From Planctomycetota bacterium (GTDB lineage Bacteria > Planctomycetota > SZUA-567 > H5-PLA8): a stretch of DNA of 64,000 nucleotides. Shown here in pieces: positions 42,055 to 50,111 of this stretch; the first letter of the stretch is position 1; each line of letters opens with the position of its first letter. The stretch spans positions 529,393-593,392 of the forward strand of contig JABTUM010000002.1 of the NCBI GenBank assembly GCA_015075375.1, given 5' to 3'. Both the position numbers and the translations under genes were made by a program. The notes beneath the pieces were generated by a model, which did no database searches, had not been told where the DNA came from, and saw only the letters and a list, made by a program, of their open reading frames with translations.

Positions 42055-42142
42055 TTCTCCCCTCCCTGTTTTAAGGAGGAGGATGCGTGCCGTGGCTCCG
42101 CGCCATTTTCCCTACTACCTTCTAGGGAGGGGTAGGGGAGGT
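42055..42142. repeat. Pyrimidine/purine hairpin repeats, copy A
   Basis: The gap between kdsD and kdsC holds CCTCCCTGTTTTAAGGAGG and, 40 bases on, CCCTACTACCTTCTAGGGAG followed by GGGTAGGGGAGGTG. The second shares its purine tail (AGGGGAGGTG) with the hairpin at 60.4 kb. The degenerate stems suggest decayed copies of one repeat family. Confidence 0.5.
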
Positions 42143-42204
42143 GCCGTCGTCGTTCGCCAAGCCTCGCGTGCGTATCCAGCGAATTCGGATCGAGGCCGGT
42201 CCAT

Positions 42205-42248
42205 CCCCAATCTAAAATCCAAAATCCAGAATCCAAAATCCAAAATCC
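42205..42248. repeat. CCAAAAT heptamer array after kdsD
   Basis: Six 7-base units (CCCCAAT, CTAAAAT, CCAAAAT, CCAGAAT, CCAAAAT, CCAAAAT) run up to the kdsD stop codon (42248-42250). On the transcribed strand this gives a T-rich stretch directly after the stop. Confidence 0.8.
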
Positions 42249-43291
42249 TACAACACCGGCCAACTCACCAAGTCCTGAATATCCAGCAGCCCCACTACGC
42301 GCCCGCGGCGATCCAGCACCGGCAGCACATTGATCCGCTTCGCGCCCATCAGTTCCTGGGCTTCGGCCACCAGCGTCTCCGCGCCGATCGAGCGGCACGG
42401 GCTGGTCATGTGCGCGCCGACCCGCGCGCGGAACTGCGCCGGATCGGCCAGCATCAGGCGCCGGAAATCGCCGTCGGTAAAGATCCCGCGCAGCCGCGTG
42501 CGCGCGTCGATCACCACCGCCGCTCCGCAGCGCGCCTTGGTCATGCGGTCGAGGGCCTCGCCCACCGGCGTCGTCTCGCGGATCAGCACCAGCCGCTCGC
42601 CCTTGCGCATCAGGTCCTGGGCCTGCATCAGCTTTCGGCCCAGCGCGCCGCCCGGATGCAGCCGCGCGTAATCTTCGAGCGTGAACTTGCGCGCCTTCAG
42701 CACGCACAGCGCCAGCGCGTCGGCCAGCGCCAGCATCGCCGTCGTCGATGCGCTCGGGGCCAGCCGCAGCGGGCACGGTTCTTCGATCCGGCCGATCTCC
42801 AGTACGATATTCGCCGCGCGCGCCAAAGCCGAATTCGGACGCCCCGTCACCGAGATCACGGCCGCGCCGGCTTTCTTGACCGACGGCAGCAGCCGCAGCA
42901 CTTCTTCGGACTCGCCCGAATTGGAGAAGACGACCAGCACGTCCTGCCCGGTCACCATGCCCAGATCGCCGTGCACCGCTTCCGCCGGATGCATGAACAG
43001 CGCCGGAGTCCCGGTGCTCGCCAGCGTCGCGCAGAACTTCTGAGCCATCAGGCCGGCCTTGCCCATCCCCGTGCCGACGACGCGTCCGTTCCCGTTCGCG
43101 CCGCGCTTCAGGATCAGTTCGGCGGCCTTGAGGAACGCCGGCCCGACGTGCTTCGTCAGGTTCGCGACGGCCTTCGCTTCCGCCCGCAGCACCTGCTTGG
43201 CGAAGGTCAGGTCGATCCGCGCCGAACCGCGCTGGAACCGCCGCAGCGCCGCGACCCCGTCCGCTTGGCTACCCTTGGCCCGTCCCGCCAT
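42248..43291 (-). CDS. kdsD: Arabinose-5-phosphate isomerase (KdsD/KpsF type)
   Basis: About 347 residues. The enzyme converts ribulose 5-phosphate to arabinose 5-phosphate, the first step of KDO synthesis. An N-terminal SIS domain (VVGTGMGKAGLMAQK, HPAEAVHGDLGM, VVFSNSGESEEVL) is followed by HPGGALGRKL and two CBS domains (about 215-345; LRGIFTDGDFRRLM, VLPVLDRRGRVVGLLDIQDL). The ATG at 43291 is preferred; an ATG 17 codons earlier is also in frame. It heads the leftward kdsD-kdsC-ostA-ostA group. Confidence 0.9.
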   Translation of the reverse strand: MAGRAKGSQADGVAALRRFQRGSARIDLTFAKQVLRAEAKAVANLTKHVGPAFLKAAELILKRGANGNGRVVGTGMGKAGLMAQKFCATLASTGTPALFMHPAEAVHGDLGMVTGQDVLVVFSNSGESEEVLRLLPSVKKAGAAVISVTGRPNSALARAANIVLEIGRIEEPCPLRLAPSASTTAMLALADALALCVLKARKFTLEDYARLHPGGALGRKLMQAQDLMRKGERLVLIRETTPVGEALDRMTKARCGAAVVIDARTRLRGIFTDGDFRRLMLADPAQFRARVGAHMTSPCRSIGAETLVAEAQELMGAKRINVLPVLDRRGRVVGLLDIQDLVSWPVL

Positions 43292-43405
43292 GAACCGTTC
43301 CCCGAAATCAGTAAAGCCCGCGCCACGCCCGCGGCGCGCCACCCGAATGGAAGGTGCGAAAAACCGGCGTGAAGAAAGCGCTAGCTTGGGCCGCAGGCCT
43401 GCGAA

Positions 43406-43801
43406 TTACGCCCGGCTTAGATACGCTCGCCACGGGGCGAAATAATACTTCTCCCAGCCCTGCGTGACACCCGCAAAATCGGACGCCGGCACGTTCACGT
43501 GCGCCAACTCCAGCCGCGTGCCCTTGCCCTCGGGAAGGAAGGTGAGGATCAAGGTCGAGTCCAACTCGCGAGCCTTCCAGTTCGCCGAACGCCAGGACTG
43601 CACGATCTGCCGCCCGGACTCCACATGCAGCACCCGGCCCGTCAATATCCCGCCGAACGCGCTGAACGCCGACCCCGGCTTCCTCCCGATCTTGACCGGC
43701 GCCCCCGTAATCGCCGCATGTGTTTTGGGATTCAGATACATCGCCCAAGCCTTAGCAGGCTTAACCGGCAGGGAACAAGCCAGCGTAAGCAAACGAGGCA
43801 T
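43406..43801 (-). CDS. SRPBCC/AHSA1-domain protein
   Basis: 131 residues matching the activator-of-Hsp90-like SRPBCC fold: PAKAWAMYLNPKTHAAITG at the start, GRVLHVESGRQIVQSWRSANW in the middle, and the typical end GVTQGWEKYYFAPWRAYL. These helix-grip proteins bind hydrophobic ligands; no substrate is known. The gene stands alone between kdsD and an AT-rich gene. Confidence 0.8.
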   Translation of the reverse strand: MPRLLTLACSLPVKPAKAWAMYLNPKTHAAITGAPVKIGRKPGSAFSAFGGILTGRVLHVESGRQIVQSWRSANWKARELDSTLILTFLPEGKGTRLELAHVNVPASDFAGVTQGWEKYYFAPWRAYLSRA

Positions 43802-43815
43802 CGTGGACTCCGATA

Positions 43816-44478
43816 TTAGGAAGGTTTATCGCCATCTTTGGCGAATGCTTTATGAATCGAATCCAGCAGATTCTGCCTTTCTTCCTCGGCGCCAAGCAGC
43901 AATACATGCGTGCGAGGCTTTACAGGTGGAAGAGTTGCGGGATTGAATTCTAATCCGACGTACGATGCGGTTGCGGCGACAACCTGTTTAGCGTGTGGAT
44001 TTTGGACCGCGTCCCAGCACACTTGCAATACAGCGCAGGCCCAATCCCTCCAAAATCCAGGGCTGCCGACGTTGGTCTCATTCTGCATTACTTGGCTATG
44101 GTGCTTCCATAAGAAACAGCAACCCATTCCGTCAAGGGTGACTCCTCTCGAAACATCTACTGCGTGGGAGCTTGCTTCTGCGGTAATTGAGAGCAGGCCG
44201 TCTATTGGAGAGCTTGGAAGTATGTGTTGTTCGGTAAAGGCAAGAGGAGTGCGGATGCCTTTCGAGTGCCACAGGGATTCTCCTTCAAAATACGCATACC
44301 GAAGAATAGTTTGGTCATTCTGCGTAGAAATGGTTACACAGGATTCTGGGTGCCATGAGGGTTTAAATAGCATTCGGACATAAAAGCGGGCTATTCTGGC
44401 CTCTTCGGTATTATCGAAACATCCCAAACCCAAATTCTTGCATATGAAGTCCGACGAATAGCCTTTGGAAAAATCCAT
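43816..44478 (-). CDS. Hypothetical protein in AT-richer DNA
   Basis: 220 residues, with many Cys, His, Ser and Asn, unlike the Ala/Arg/Gly-rich neighbours. Codon choice uses far more A/T in third positions (AAT, ATT, TTT, TCT), so recent acquisition is likely. No signal peptide, membrane segment or known motif was seen. Segments such as MGCCFLWKHHSQVMQNE and GFWRDWACAVLQVCWDAV suggest a globular cytoplasmic protein. Its tail (HVLLLGAEEERQNLLDSI) is charged. It lies 14 bases upstream of the SRPBCC gene. Function unknown. Confidence 0.6.
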   Translation of the reverse strand: MDFSKGYSSDFICKNLGLGCFDNTEEARIARFYVRMLFKPSWHPESCVTISTQNDQTILRYAYFEGESLWHSKGIRTPLAFTEQHILPSSPIDGLLSITAEASSHAVDVSRGVTLDGMGCCFLWKHHSQVMQNETNVGSPGFWRDWACAVLQVCWDAVQNPHAKQVVAATASYVGLEFNPATLPPVKPRTHVLLLGAEEERQNLLDSIHKAFAKDGDKPS

Positions 44479-44514
44479 AATTTAAGTTCACAAGGTCAAT
44501 GCGGTGTAAGAAAT

Positions 44515-44551
44515 CCAAAATCCAAAATCCAAAATCCAAAATCCAAAATCC
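44515..44551. repeat. CCAAAAT heptamer array after the E1 gene
   Basis: Five identical CCAAAAT units (44515-44549), preceded by a degenerate one, end 4 bases before the stop codon of the E1 alpha/beta gene (44554-44556). It is the same unit as the array after kdsD. Confidence 0.85.
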
Positions 44552-44553
44552 CA

Positions 44554-46572
44554 CTACCCCCGCGCTTCCAGCGCCTTCCGCACCGTCGCCACGATCTTGT
44601 CCACGCTCGGTAGCACCGCACGCTCCAACTCCGGAGCCGCGGGAATCGGCACGTCCGCCGCCGCTACGCGCAAGATCGGGGCGTCCAGGTATCCGAACGC
44701 CAGTTCCTGCACGCTCGCCGTCAATTCCGCGCCCCAGCCGCCGGTAAAATGGCTCTCTTCCACCGTCACCAGCGCCTGCGTCCGCGCCGCACTCTCGGCC
44801 ACCGTCTTGCGGTCCAGCGGAGCCAGACAGCGCATGTCGACCACCTCGGCCTCGATCCCGTCCTTAGCCAGAATCTCCGCCGCTTGCAGGCTCAGCAGCA
44901 CCATGTAGCTGTTCGCCGCGATCGTGATGTCCTTCCCGGTGCGCACGATCTTGGCCTTGCCCAGCGGGATCTTTTCAGATTCCTTCGGCACCGGACCCTT
45001 CGTGATGTACAGCGCCTTGTGTTCCACGAAGACCACCGGGTTGTTCTCGGTCAGACACGTGGCCAGCAGCCCTTTCGCGTCGCGCGCATTGGACGGCGTG
45101 ACGACGCGCAAGCCCGGCAGGTGCGTCAAAAGCGCGTCCAGGCACTGGCTGTGCGTCGCGCCGTAGCCGCGGTAGCCGCCCATGGGCGTGCGGATCACCA
45201 TCGGGATCTTCACCTGCCCGTTGTAGATGTAATGAAACTTCGCCGCGTGGTTCAGCAATTGGTCCAGCGTCAGCAGGATAAAATCCATGAACATGATCTC
45301 GCCGACGGGGCGCACGCCCCCCATCGCCGCGCCGGTGCACAGCCCCACGATCCCCGCTTCGCTCACCGGCGTATTGATCAGCCGTTCCTTGCCGTACGTC
45401 TCCAGCATCCCGCGCGTGACCTTGAAGCACCCGCCGTATTCGCAGATATCCTCGCCGAAGAGGAAGATCCGCGGATCCTTGTCCATCGCCTCGCGCAGCG
45501 CTTCCTGGATCGCCTGCCAATAGGGCTTTTCTTCCCACGCGCCGTCTTTCAAGGGCTCCTGGCTCGGGTCGGGCGCGTCGGCTTCCGCCGGAGTCGCGTA
45601 AACCTTCGTCACCGCCGTTTCGGGCGCGACCGGCGCCAGCGTCTGGCAGCGCGCGTACGCGTCGGCCAGTTCCTCGTCCGAACGCTTCTCGCACGCGGTC
45701 AGTTCCTGCTCCGTCGCGCGGCCTGTCTTGAGCAGCTTCGTGCGGTAGCGCGCGAGCGGATCGCGCTGCGCCCATTCCGCCTCGACGTCCTTGCTGCGGT
45801 ACAGGTTCTGGTCGCTCCGGCTGTGTCCGCGCACGCGCCACGTCACCGCTTCGATCAGCACCGGCGCCTGCTCGTTCAAGACCATCTGGATGCCCGCGCG
45901 GATCTGTTCGAGCACCTCTTCCAGATCGTTTCCGTCCACGCGCTGGTACAGGATGCCGTAGGCTTCGCCGCGGTGAGCGATATTCACGCCGGCGGTCACG
46001 TCCTTCACGGCCGTCGACATGCCCCAGCCGTTGTTTTCGCAGACGTAGATCACCGGGAGCTTCCAGATCGCCGCCATGTTCAGGCTCTCGTGGAACGTCC
46101 CCTGGTTCGCCGCGCCGTCGCCGAAGAAGCTAATCACCACGTTCTCGCGGCCTTGGCGCTTGAGCGCCAAGCCCAGGCCCGTCGCGACGGGGATGCCGCC
46201 GCCCGTGATCCCGTTGGAGCCCATGAAGCCGCATTCGGGGCCCGCCACATGCTGCGTGCCGCCTTTGCCGCCGCTGTACCCTTCGGCGCGCCCGTACAGT
46301 TCGGCCATCAGCTTGAAGACGTCGCCGCCCTTGGCGAGGAAATGCCCGTGCCCGCGGTGCGTGCTCACCACCAAGTCGTGCGGTCGCAGCGAGCCGCACG
46401 CGCCGACGGCCACCGCTTCCTGTCCGACCGAACTGTGGAACGTCCCCGGCAGCCGGCCCGCCTTCGCCTCTTCCTCCATCCGCGACTCGAAGATGCGGAT
46501 CTTGTACATCCGTTCGTAAAGCTGCAGCGGCGGCGGGACGGGCGGGAGGATAACCGTTCGGCGCACGGTCAC
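44554..46572 (-). CDS. 2-oxoacid dehydrogenase E1, fused alpha and beta subunits
   Basis: 672 residues. The E1 alpha part (about 15-320) has the thiamine-diphosphate motif from GDGAANQG (151-158) to ENN (179-181) and the SRSDQNLYR loop. The E1 beta part (about 348-665) begins YWQAIQEALREAMDKDPRIFLFGED, split over that region. Fused E1 proteins occur for pyruvate, acetoin and branched-chain 2-oxoacids, and the substrate cannot be fixed here. No E2 or E3 gene is nearby, so the complex's other parts must lie elsewhere. The GTG start at 46572 has GAGGT 7 bases upstream. Confidence 0.9.
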   Translation of the reverse strand: MTVRRTVILPPVPPPLQLYERMYKIRIFESRMEEEAKAGRLPGTFHSSVGQEAVAVGACGSLRPHDLVVSTHRGHGHFLAKGGDVFKLMAELYGRAEGYSGGKGGTQHVAGPECGFMGSNGITGGGIPVATGLGLALKRQGRENVVISFFGDGAANQGTFHESLNMAAIWKLPVIYVCENNGWGMSTAVKDVTAGVNIAHRGEAYGILYQRVDGNDLEEVLEQIRAGIQMVLNEQAPVLIEAVTWRVRGHSRSDQNLYRSKDVEAEWAQRDPLARYRTKLLKTGRATEQELTACEKRSDEELADAYARCQTLAPVAPETAVTKVYATPAEADAPDPSQEPLKDGAWEEKPYWQAIQEALREAMDKDPRIFLFGEDICEYGGCFKVTRGMLETYGKERLINTPVSEAGIVGLCTGAAMGGVRPVGEIMFMDFILLTLDQLLNHAAKFHYIYNGQVKIPMVIRTPMGGYRGYGATHSQCLDALLTHLPGLRVVTPSNARDAKGLLATCLTENNPVVFVEHKALYITKGPVPKESEKIPLGKAKIVRTGKDITIAANSYMVLLSLQAAEILAKDGIEAEVVDMRCLAPLDRKTVAESAARTQALVTVEESHFTGGWGAELTASVQELAFGYLDAPILRVAAADVPIPAAPELERAVLPSVDKIVATVRKALEARG

Positions 46573-46770
46573 GATGCGTACCTCGAGGTTTTACGGTTTC
46601 GCTAAGCCTTTCCGAGCGCTTACGCTGGCCGTTAGGGGAGTCTTCACCTTACAATCGCTTCGCGGCACTGTAGGTCACAGGCAGGCAAGCGTCAATGCTG
46701 CCTGGAACGCCCAGGTTGCCGGCCGCTGGGCCGGTCTCGGGCGTTGCGGGGTTCACCGTCCGAGCGTCCC

Positions 46771-47901
46771 ATGCTATTACCTTACGCCGACGACAGGCCC
46801 CGCGACGGACGCACCGTCTGGGTCACGTACACCCTCATCGCCGCGAACGTCGCGGTTTTCCTGAGTCTCAATCCGCGGCCGGACTTCCCCGAGATCGTCG
46901 AACGCTACGCCTTCGTACCCGCGAACCCCAGCTTCGAGACCGCGCTGGCCTGCATGTTCCTCCACGGCGGCATCGGGCACCTGCTGGGCAACATGTGGTT
47001 CCTGCATCTCTTCGGCGATAACGTCGAAGCGCGGCTGGGTCCCCTGGGTTACCTTTTGTGTTACCTCCTCGCCGGCTTCGGCGGCGTCTACGGGCACATG
47101 ATCTTCTTCCCTGCCTCCGAAGTGCCCACCATCGGCGCTTCCGGAGCGATTTACGGCGTGATGGGCATGTACCTCTTCCTCTTTCCCGCCAACCGCATCA
47201 AATTCTTCTACTTCCTCCTGATCCTCGCCGGCGTCACGCGCCTCCCCGCCGTCGTGGCCATGATCTTCTTCTTCGGCCAGGAAGTCCTCTTCGGGTATTT
47301 CGCCGCCGCGCAGCAGATCGAGGGCGGGGTGGGGCACCTCGCCCATGCCGGAGGCTTCCTCACCGGCTTCGGGCTCGCCGGATTCCTTACGCTGACGGGC
47401 CTGATCCGCGACGACGGCGGCAACGTCTGGGCCTGGCTCACCGGCCGGGGCCGCCGGCCGCGCGAGGAAGTCGTCCCCGATGCGCCCGCGGCTGAGGCCG
47501 GGGTTCCGGTCGGCCACGCCGGCGACTTGCTCGCCTTAGTCCGCGCCCGCCGCATTCCCGAAGCGCACGCGCTGTGGCGTTCGAGCGGCATGCTCGATCG
47601 CACCTGCGTCCTGCCGCCGCCCGAACAACTGGTCCTCGCCCTGGACCTCGCCGAACGGGGCGACGCCGAGGCCTCCCGCGCCGCCTTTACGCGGCTCCTC
47701 GAACACCACCCCAACCGCCAGCCCTACGCCGCCGAAGCGCATCTGGGCATCGCTCGCGATTACCTGATCCGCCTGCGCGCAGCGCCTTCGCGCGCCTTCG
47801 CCGAAGCCTGCGCCGAACACCTCCGCCAAGCCGCCGCCTGGCACCCCGACCCCCAGCGCCAACAACTCGCGCGCCTCTGGCTTTCGACCCTGCCCGCCTA
47901 G
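46771..47901 (+). CDS. Rhomboid-family intramembrane serine protease
   Basis: 376 residues. The rhomboid core (about 15-210) has HGGIGHLLGNMWFLHLFGDNVE (His65/His70, Asn74), the nucleophile Ser125 in GASGAIYG and the catalytic His192 in GHLAHAGGF, so it should be active. About six transmembrane helices are visible. The cytoplasmic C-terminal 160 residues are Arg- and Ala-rich and look like tetratricopeptide helices (LALDLAERGDAEASRAAFTRLLEHHPN). The ATG at 46771 is chosen because the conserved N-terminus begins there. Confidence 0.88.
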   Translation: MLLPYADDRPRDGRTVWVTYTLIAANVAVFLSLNPRPDFPEIVERYAFVPANPSFETALACMFLHGGIGHLLGNMWFLHLFGDNVEARLGPLGYLLCYLLAGFGGVYGHMIFFPASEVPTIGASGAIYGVMGMYLFLFPANRIKFFYFLLILAGVTRLPAVVAMIFFFGQEVLFGYFAAAQQIEGGVGHLAHAGGFLTGFGLAGFLTLTGLIRDDGGNVWAWLTGRGRRPREEVVPDAPAAEAGVPVGHAGDLLALVRARRIPEAHALWRSSGMLDRTCVLPPPEQLVLALDLAERGDAEASRAAFTRLLEHHPNRQPYAAEAHLGIARDYLIRLRAAPSRAFAEACAEHLRQAAAWHPDPQRQQLARLWLSTLPA

Positions 47902-47920
47902 CGCCCGCGTCGCCGAGCTT

Positions 47921-47948
47921 GGCAGGGCAACCTTGCCTTTAATTCCTT
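47921..47948 (+). terminator. Weak terminator after the rhomboid gene
   Basis: A short stem (AGGGCA with TGCCTT, one G-T pair) is followed by TAATTCCTTTTT. It is of marginal stability. Confidence 0.3.
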
Positions 47949-48110
47949 TTTGCCCATCCCGTCCCGCCTAGATCCCCATCCGCGTGAATGCCCCGCCCGC
48001 CTCCGCCGTCCCACCCGCGGAAGACGGGCTCCACACCCCGGTCCCCGTTTCGCTCTTCGCAACCGAATGCGGAGCCTTCTTCCAATCGTCCACCTCCGGC
48101 CGGAGGGACG

Positions 48111-48119
48111 TGTTATAAT
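48111..48119 (+). promoter_or_regulatory. Extended -10 promoter of argG
   Basis: TGTTATAAT is a perfect extended -10 (TGnTATAAT). No good -35 box is visible, which is normal for this class. The leader would be about 22 bases and carries the GGGAGGA ribosome binding site. Confidence 0.6.
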
Positions 48120-48148
48120 CGGCGCGGTCTCCGGGAGGACCGGCCTGC

Positions 48149-49345
48149 ATGCCCAAGTGTGTACTCGCGTTTTCCGGCAGTCTCGACACGCTCATCGCCA
48201 TCGCTTGGCTCAAGGAGCATCACGACCTGGATGTCGTGACGCTCTCCGTGGACCTCGGCGGCACCGCCGATCTCGAACTGCTCGGCGAACAGGCCCTCAC
48301 CGCCGGCGCCGTGGCCGCGCGGATCGAGGACGTGCGCGAAGGCTACTTTCACGATTTCATCACACCCGCGCTGCATGCGCTGGCGCACTACGAGAGCTAC
48401 CTGCTCGCCGCCGCGCTCGCCCGGCCGCTCATCGCCCGCGAACTCGTCCGCGTCGCGCTCGAAGAAGGCGCCACCTGCGTCGCCCACGGCAGCACCCTTA
48501 AAGGGAACGACCAGATCCGCTACGAGTCGGCCATCACGGCCCTCGCGCCCCATCTGCGCGTGATCATGCCGCACCGCGAATGGAACCTGCGCAACCGCGA
48601 AGCGCGCCTCAATTACGCCAAGGCCAAACGCCTCCCCGTGCGAAAAGGGCCGGCTTCCGAATACAAGTACGACCTCAACCTGTGGGGCCAGTCGGTTAAG
48701 TGCGAAGCCTTCGGCGACACCAGTAAGCCCATCCCCGAAGAAGCCTATACCCTCACCGCTTCGCTCCTCAACGCGCCCAACGAACCCGAAACCGTGCAGA
48801 TCGAATTCCGCGAAGGCGTCCCCGTGGGGCTCAACGGCAAGCGCTTGGCCCCCGTCGCGCTGCTCGAACAACTCAATCAGACCGCCGGACGCCACGGAAT
48901 CGGGCGCACAGATCTGATCGAAGACCGCCTCGTCGGCTTCAAGTCCCACGAAGTCTACGAAGCCCCCGCCGCCACGGTCCTCTACGCCGCCAAGCGCGCC
49001 CTCGAACAGATGACGCTCAGCCGCGAGACGCTCCAGGTCCGCGAGGGGCTCTCCCTCGCCTACGGGCGCTGCGTCTACAACGGGCAGTGGTTCAGCGATT
49101 TGCGCTCGGCGCTCGACGAATTTTACCGCCGCATCAATCAGAACGTGAACGGGCAGGTCACCATGGGGCTCTACAAAGGCAACGCGACGGTCGTCACGCG
49201 CCAGAGCGACTTCAGCCTCTACAACGCCGAAACCGCCTCCTCCGAATTCGCCGACGCCAGCGCCTCCGAAACCTCCCGCGGCTTCAGCAAACTCTTTACG
49301 CTCCCCGTCACCACCGAAGCCCGGCGCAAGAAGAGTTCCGAATAG
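48149..49345 (+). CDS. argG: Argininosuccinate synthase, divergent
   Basis: This 398-residue protein of the argininosuccinate synthase family (citrulline + aspartate + ATP) is close to the usual length. SLDLGG-like SVDLGGTADLELL, HGSTLKGNDQIRYE, EWNLRNREARLNYAKA and YKGNATVVTRQSDFSLYN are all family landmarks. The ATP loop reads AFSGSLDTLIA (7-17) where the family normally has YSGGLDTS, and HGSTLKGNDQ stands in for HGCTGKGNDQ. These changes fall in nucleotide-binding positions, so activity or substrate may differ. It stands alone, without argH. A ribosome binding site (GGGAGGA) is present. Confidence 0.8.
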   Translation: MPKCVLAFSGSLDTLIAIAWLKEHHDLDVVTLSVDLGGTADLELLGEQALTAGAVAARIEDVREGYFHDFITPALHALAHYESYLLAAALARPLIARELVRVALEEGATCVAHGSTLKGNDQIRYESAITALAPHLRVIMPHREWNLRNREARLNYAKAKRLPVRKGPASEYKYDLNLWGQSVKCEAFGDTSKPIPEEAYTLTASLLNAPNEPETVQIEFREGVPVGLNGKRLAPVALLEQLNQTAGRHGIGRTDLIEDRLVGFKSHEVYEAPAATVLYAAKRALEQMTLSRETLQVREGLSLAYGRCVYNGQWFSDLRSALDEFYRRINQNVNGQVTMGLYKGNATVVTRQSDFSLYNAETASSEFADASASETSRGFSKLFTLPVTTEARRKKSSE

Positions 49346-49360
49346 CCGCGGCCTCTCGCG

Positions 49361-49398
49361 CAAAAAAAAAACGGCCGCGATCGCTCGCGGCCGTTTGA
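49361..49398 (-). terminator. Terminator between argG and the small secreted protein gene
   Basis: A perfect 12-bp stem (49369-49380 with 49385-49396, loop TCGC) has an A-tract at 49362-49371, which is a T-tract on the minus strand. It ends the leftward gene and may also slow argG transcripts. Confidence 0.85.
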
Positions 49399-49422
49399 GT
49401 TGCTTAGAGAACGAAACCGGAA

Positions 49423-49737
49423 TTACTTGCCCTTCCGTTCCTCGTCCGACGTCGTGAACGCGTCTTCGATCTTGTCCGCGCCCGACTTCAAGCCCTTCTC
49501 CATCTTCTTGCCGCCGCCGAAGAGCCCCTTGCGCATCGGCTCGCCGACCGTGTGCGTGAAGAAGCGCACCATCGGATTGCCGCCTTCTCCGCCGTCCTTC
49601 TTCGTGTACTTGTCGTCGTCGGCCTTCGGCTTGGGCGCTTCCTTCGCCGCCGGCTTCGCCGGTTCTTCGGCCCGCAGCGCGCCGCCCGAGAACGCCAACG
49701 CCGCCGCCACGCCCAGCATCAAAGTCAGCTTATGCAT
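49423..49737 (-). CDS. Small secreted lysine-rich protein
   Basis: 104 residues. A signal peptide (1-23, ending LRAEE) is followed by a short Lys/Pro/Asp-rich disordered part and a C-terminal amphipathic stretch (VRFFTHTVGEPMRKGLFGGGKKMEKGL). No Cys and no known motif. It may be a periplasmic or surface-associated structural peptide. A terminator follows directly. Family not recognised. Confidence 0.6.
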   Translation of the reverse strand: MHKLTLMLGVAAALAFSGGALRAEEPAKPAAKEAPKPKADDDKYTKKDGGEGGNPMVRFFTHTVGEPMRKGLFGGGKKMEKGLKSGADKIEDAFTTSDEERKGK

Positions 49738-50111
49738 GATTGATCCTCCGCGTCACCTGCTCCGCATATCGGCATCGTCCGATTGTCCGGCCGCCTGTAA
49801 CCGATTTGCCCCCGTGTAAAGAAAGACGCCAGCCTTGGGGGAGCATTCGAAAATTCTATAACCCTTGGGTTGTAAAAGATATACGCGAAAATAATGCCGC
49901 CGGGTCCGGCCTCGGAACGGCGCTAAAGCGCGCCGCACAGAGTGTTTAAAGCGTTCGAAGCGACGGCCGGAGGATCCTGGGTTGCGCCCGCAAGCGTGCG
50001 GTATCCTCTAAGGTTAGGGAACGCGGGACGCTTACCCCGCCGCACTTGGACGTTTACCGATTTCGCGCGCTCCGCTACCATGGCTCCGCGGCTTCCCGAG
50101 GAGAGACCCCC
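49738..50111. other. Intergenic region without a supported gene
   Basis: About 370 bases between two divergent secreted-protein genes. The part from 49840 to 49910 is AT-rich and may hold both promoters, but no clear -35/-10 pair was assigned. Open frames here are short and overlap in both strands without ribosome binding sites. Confidence 0.4.

Noticed and set aside
42205..44551. CRISPR array
   Set aside because: The repeated units are only 7 bases and directly adjoining, with no spacers.
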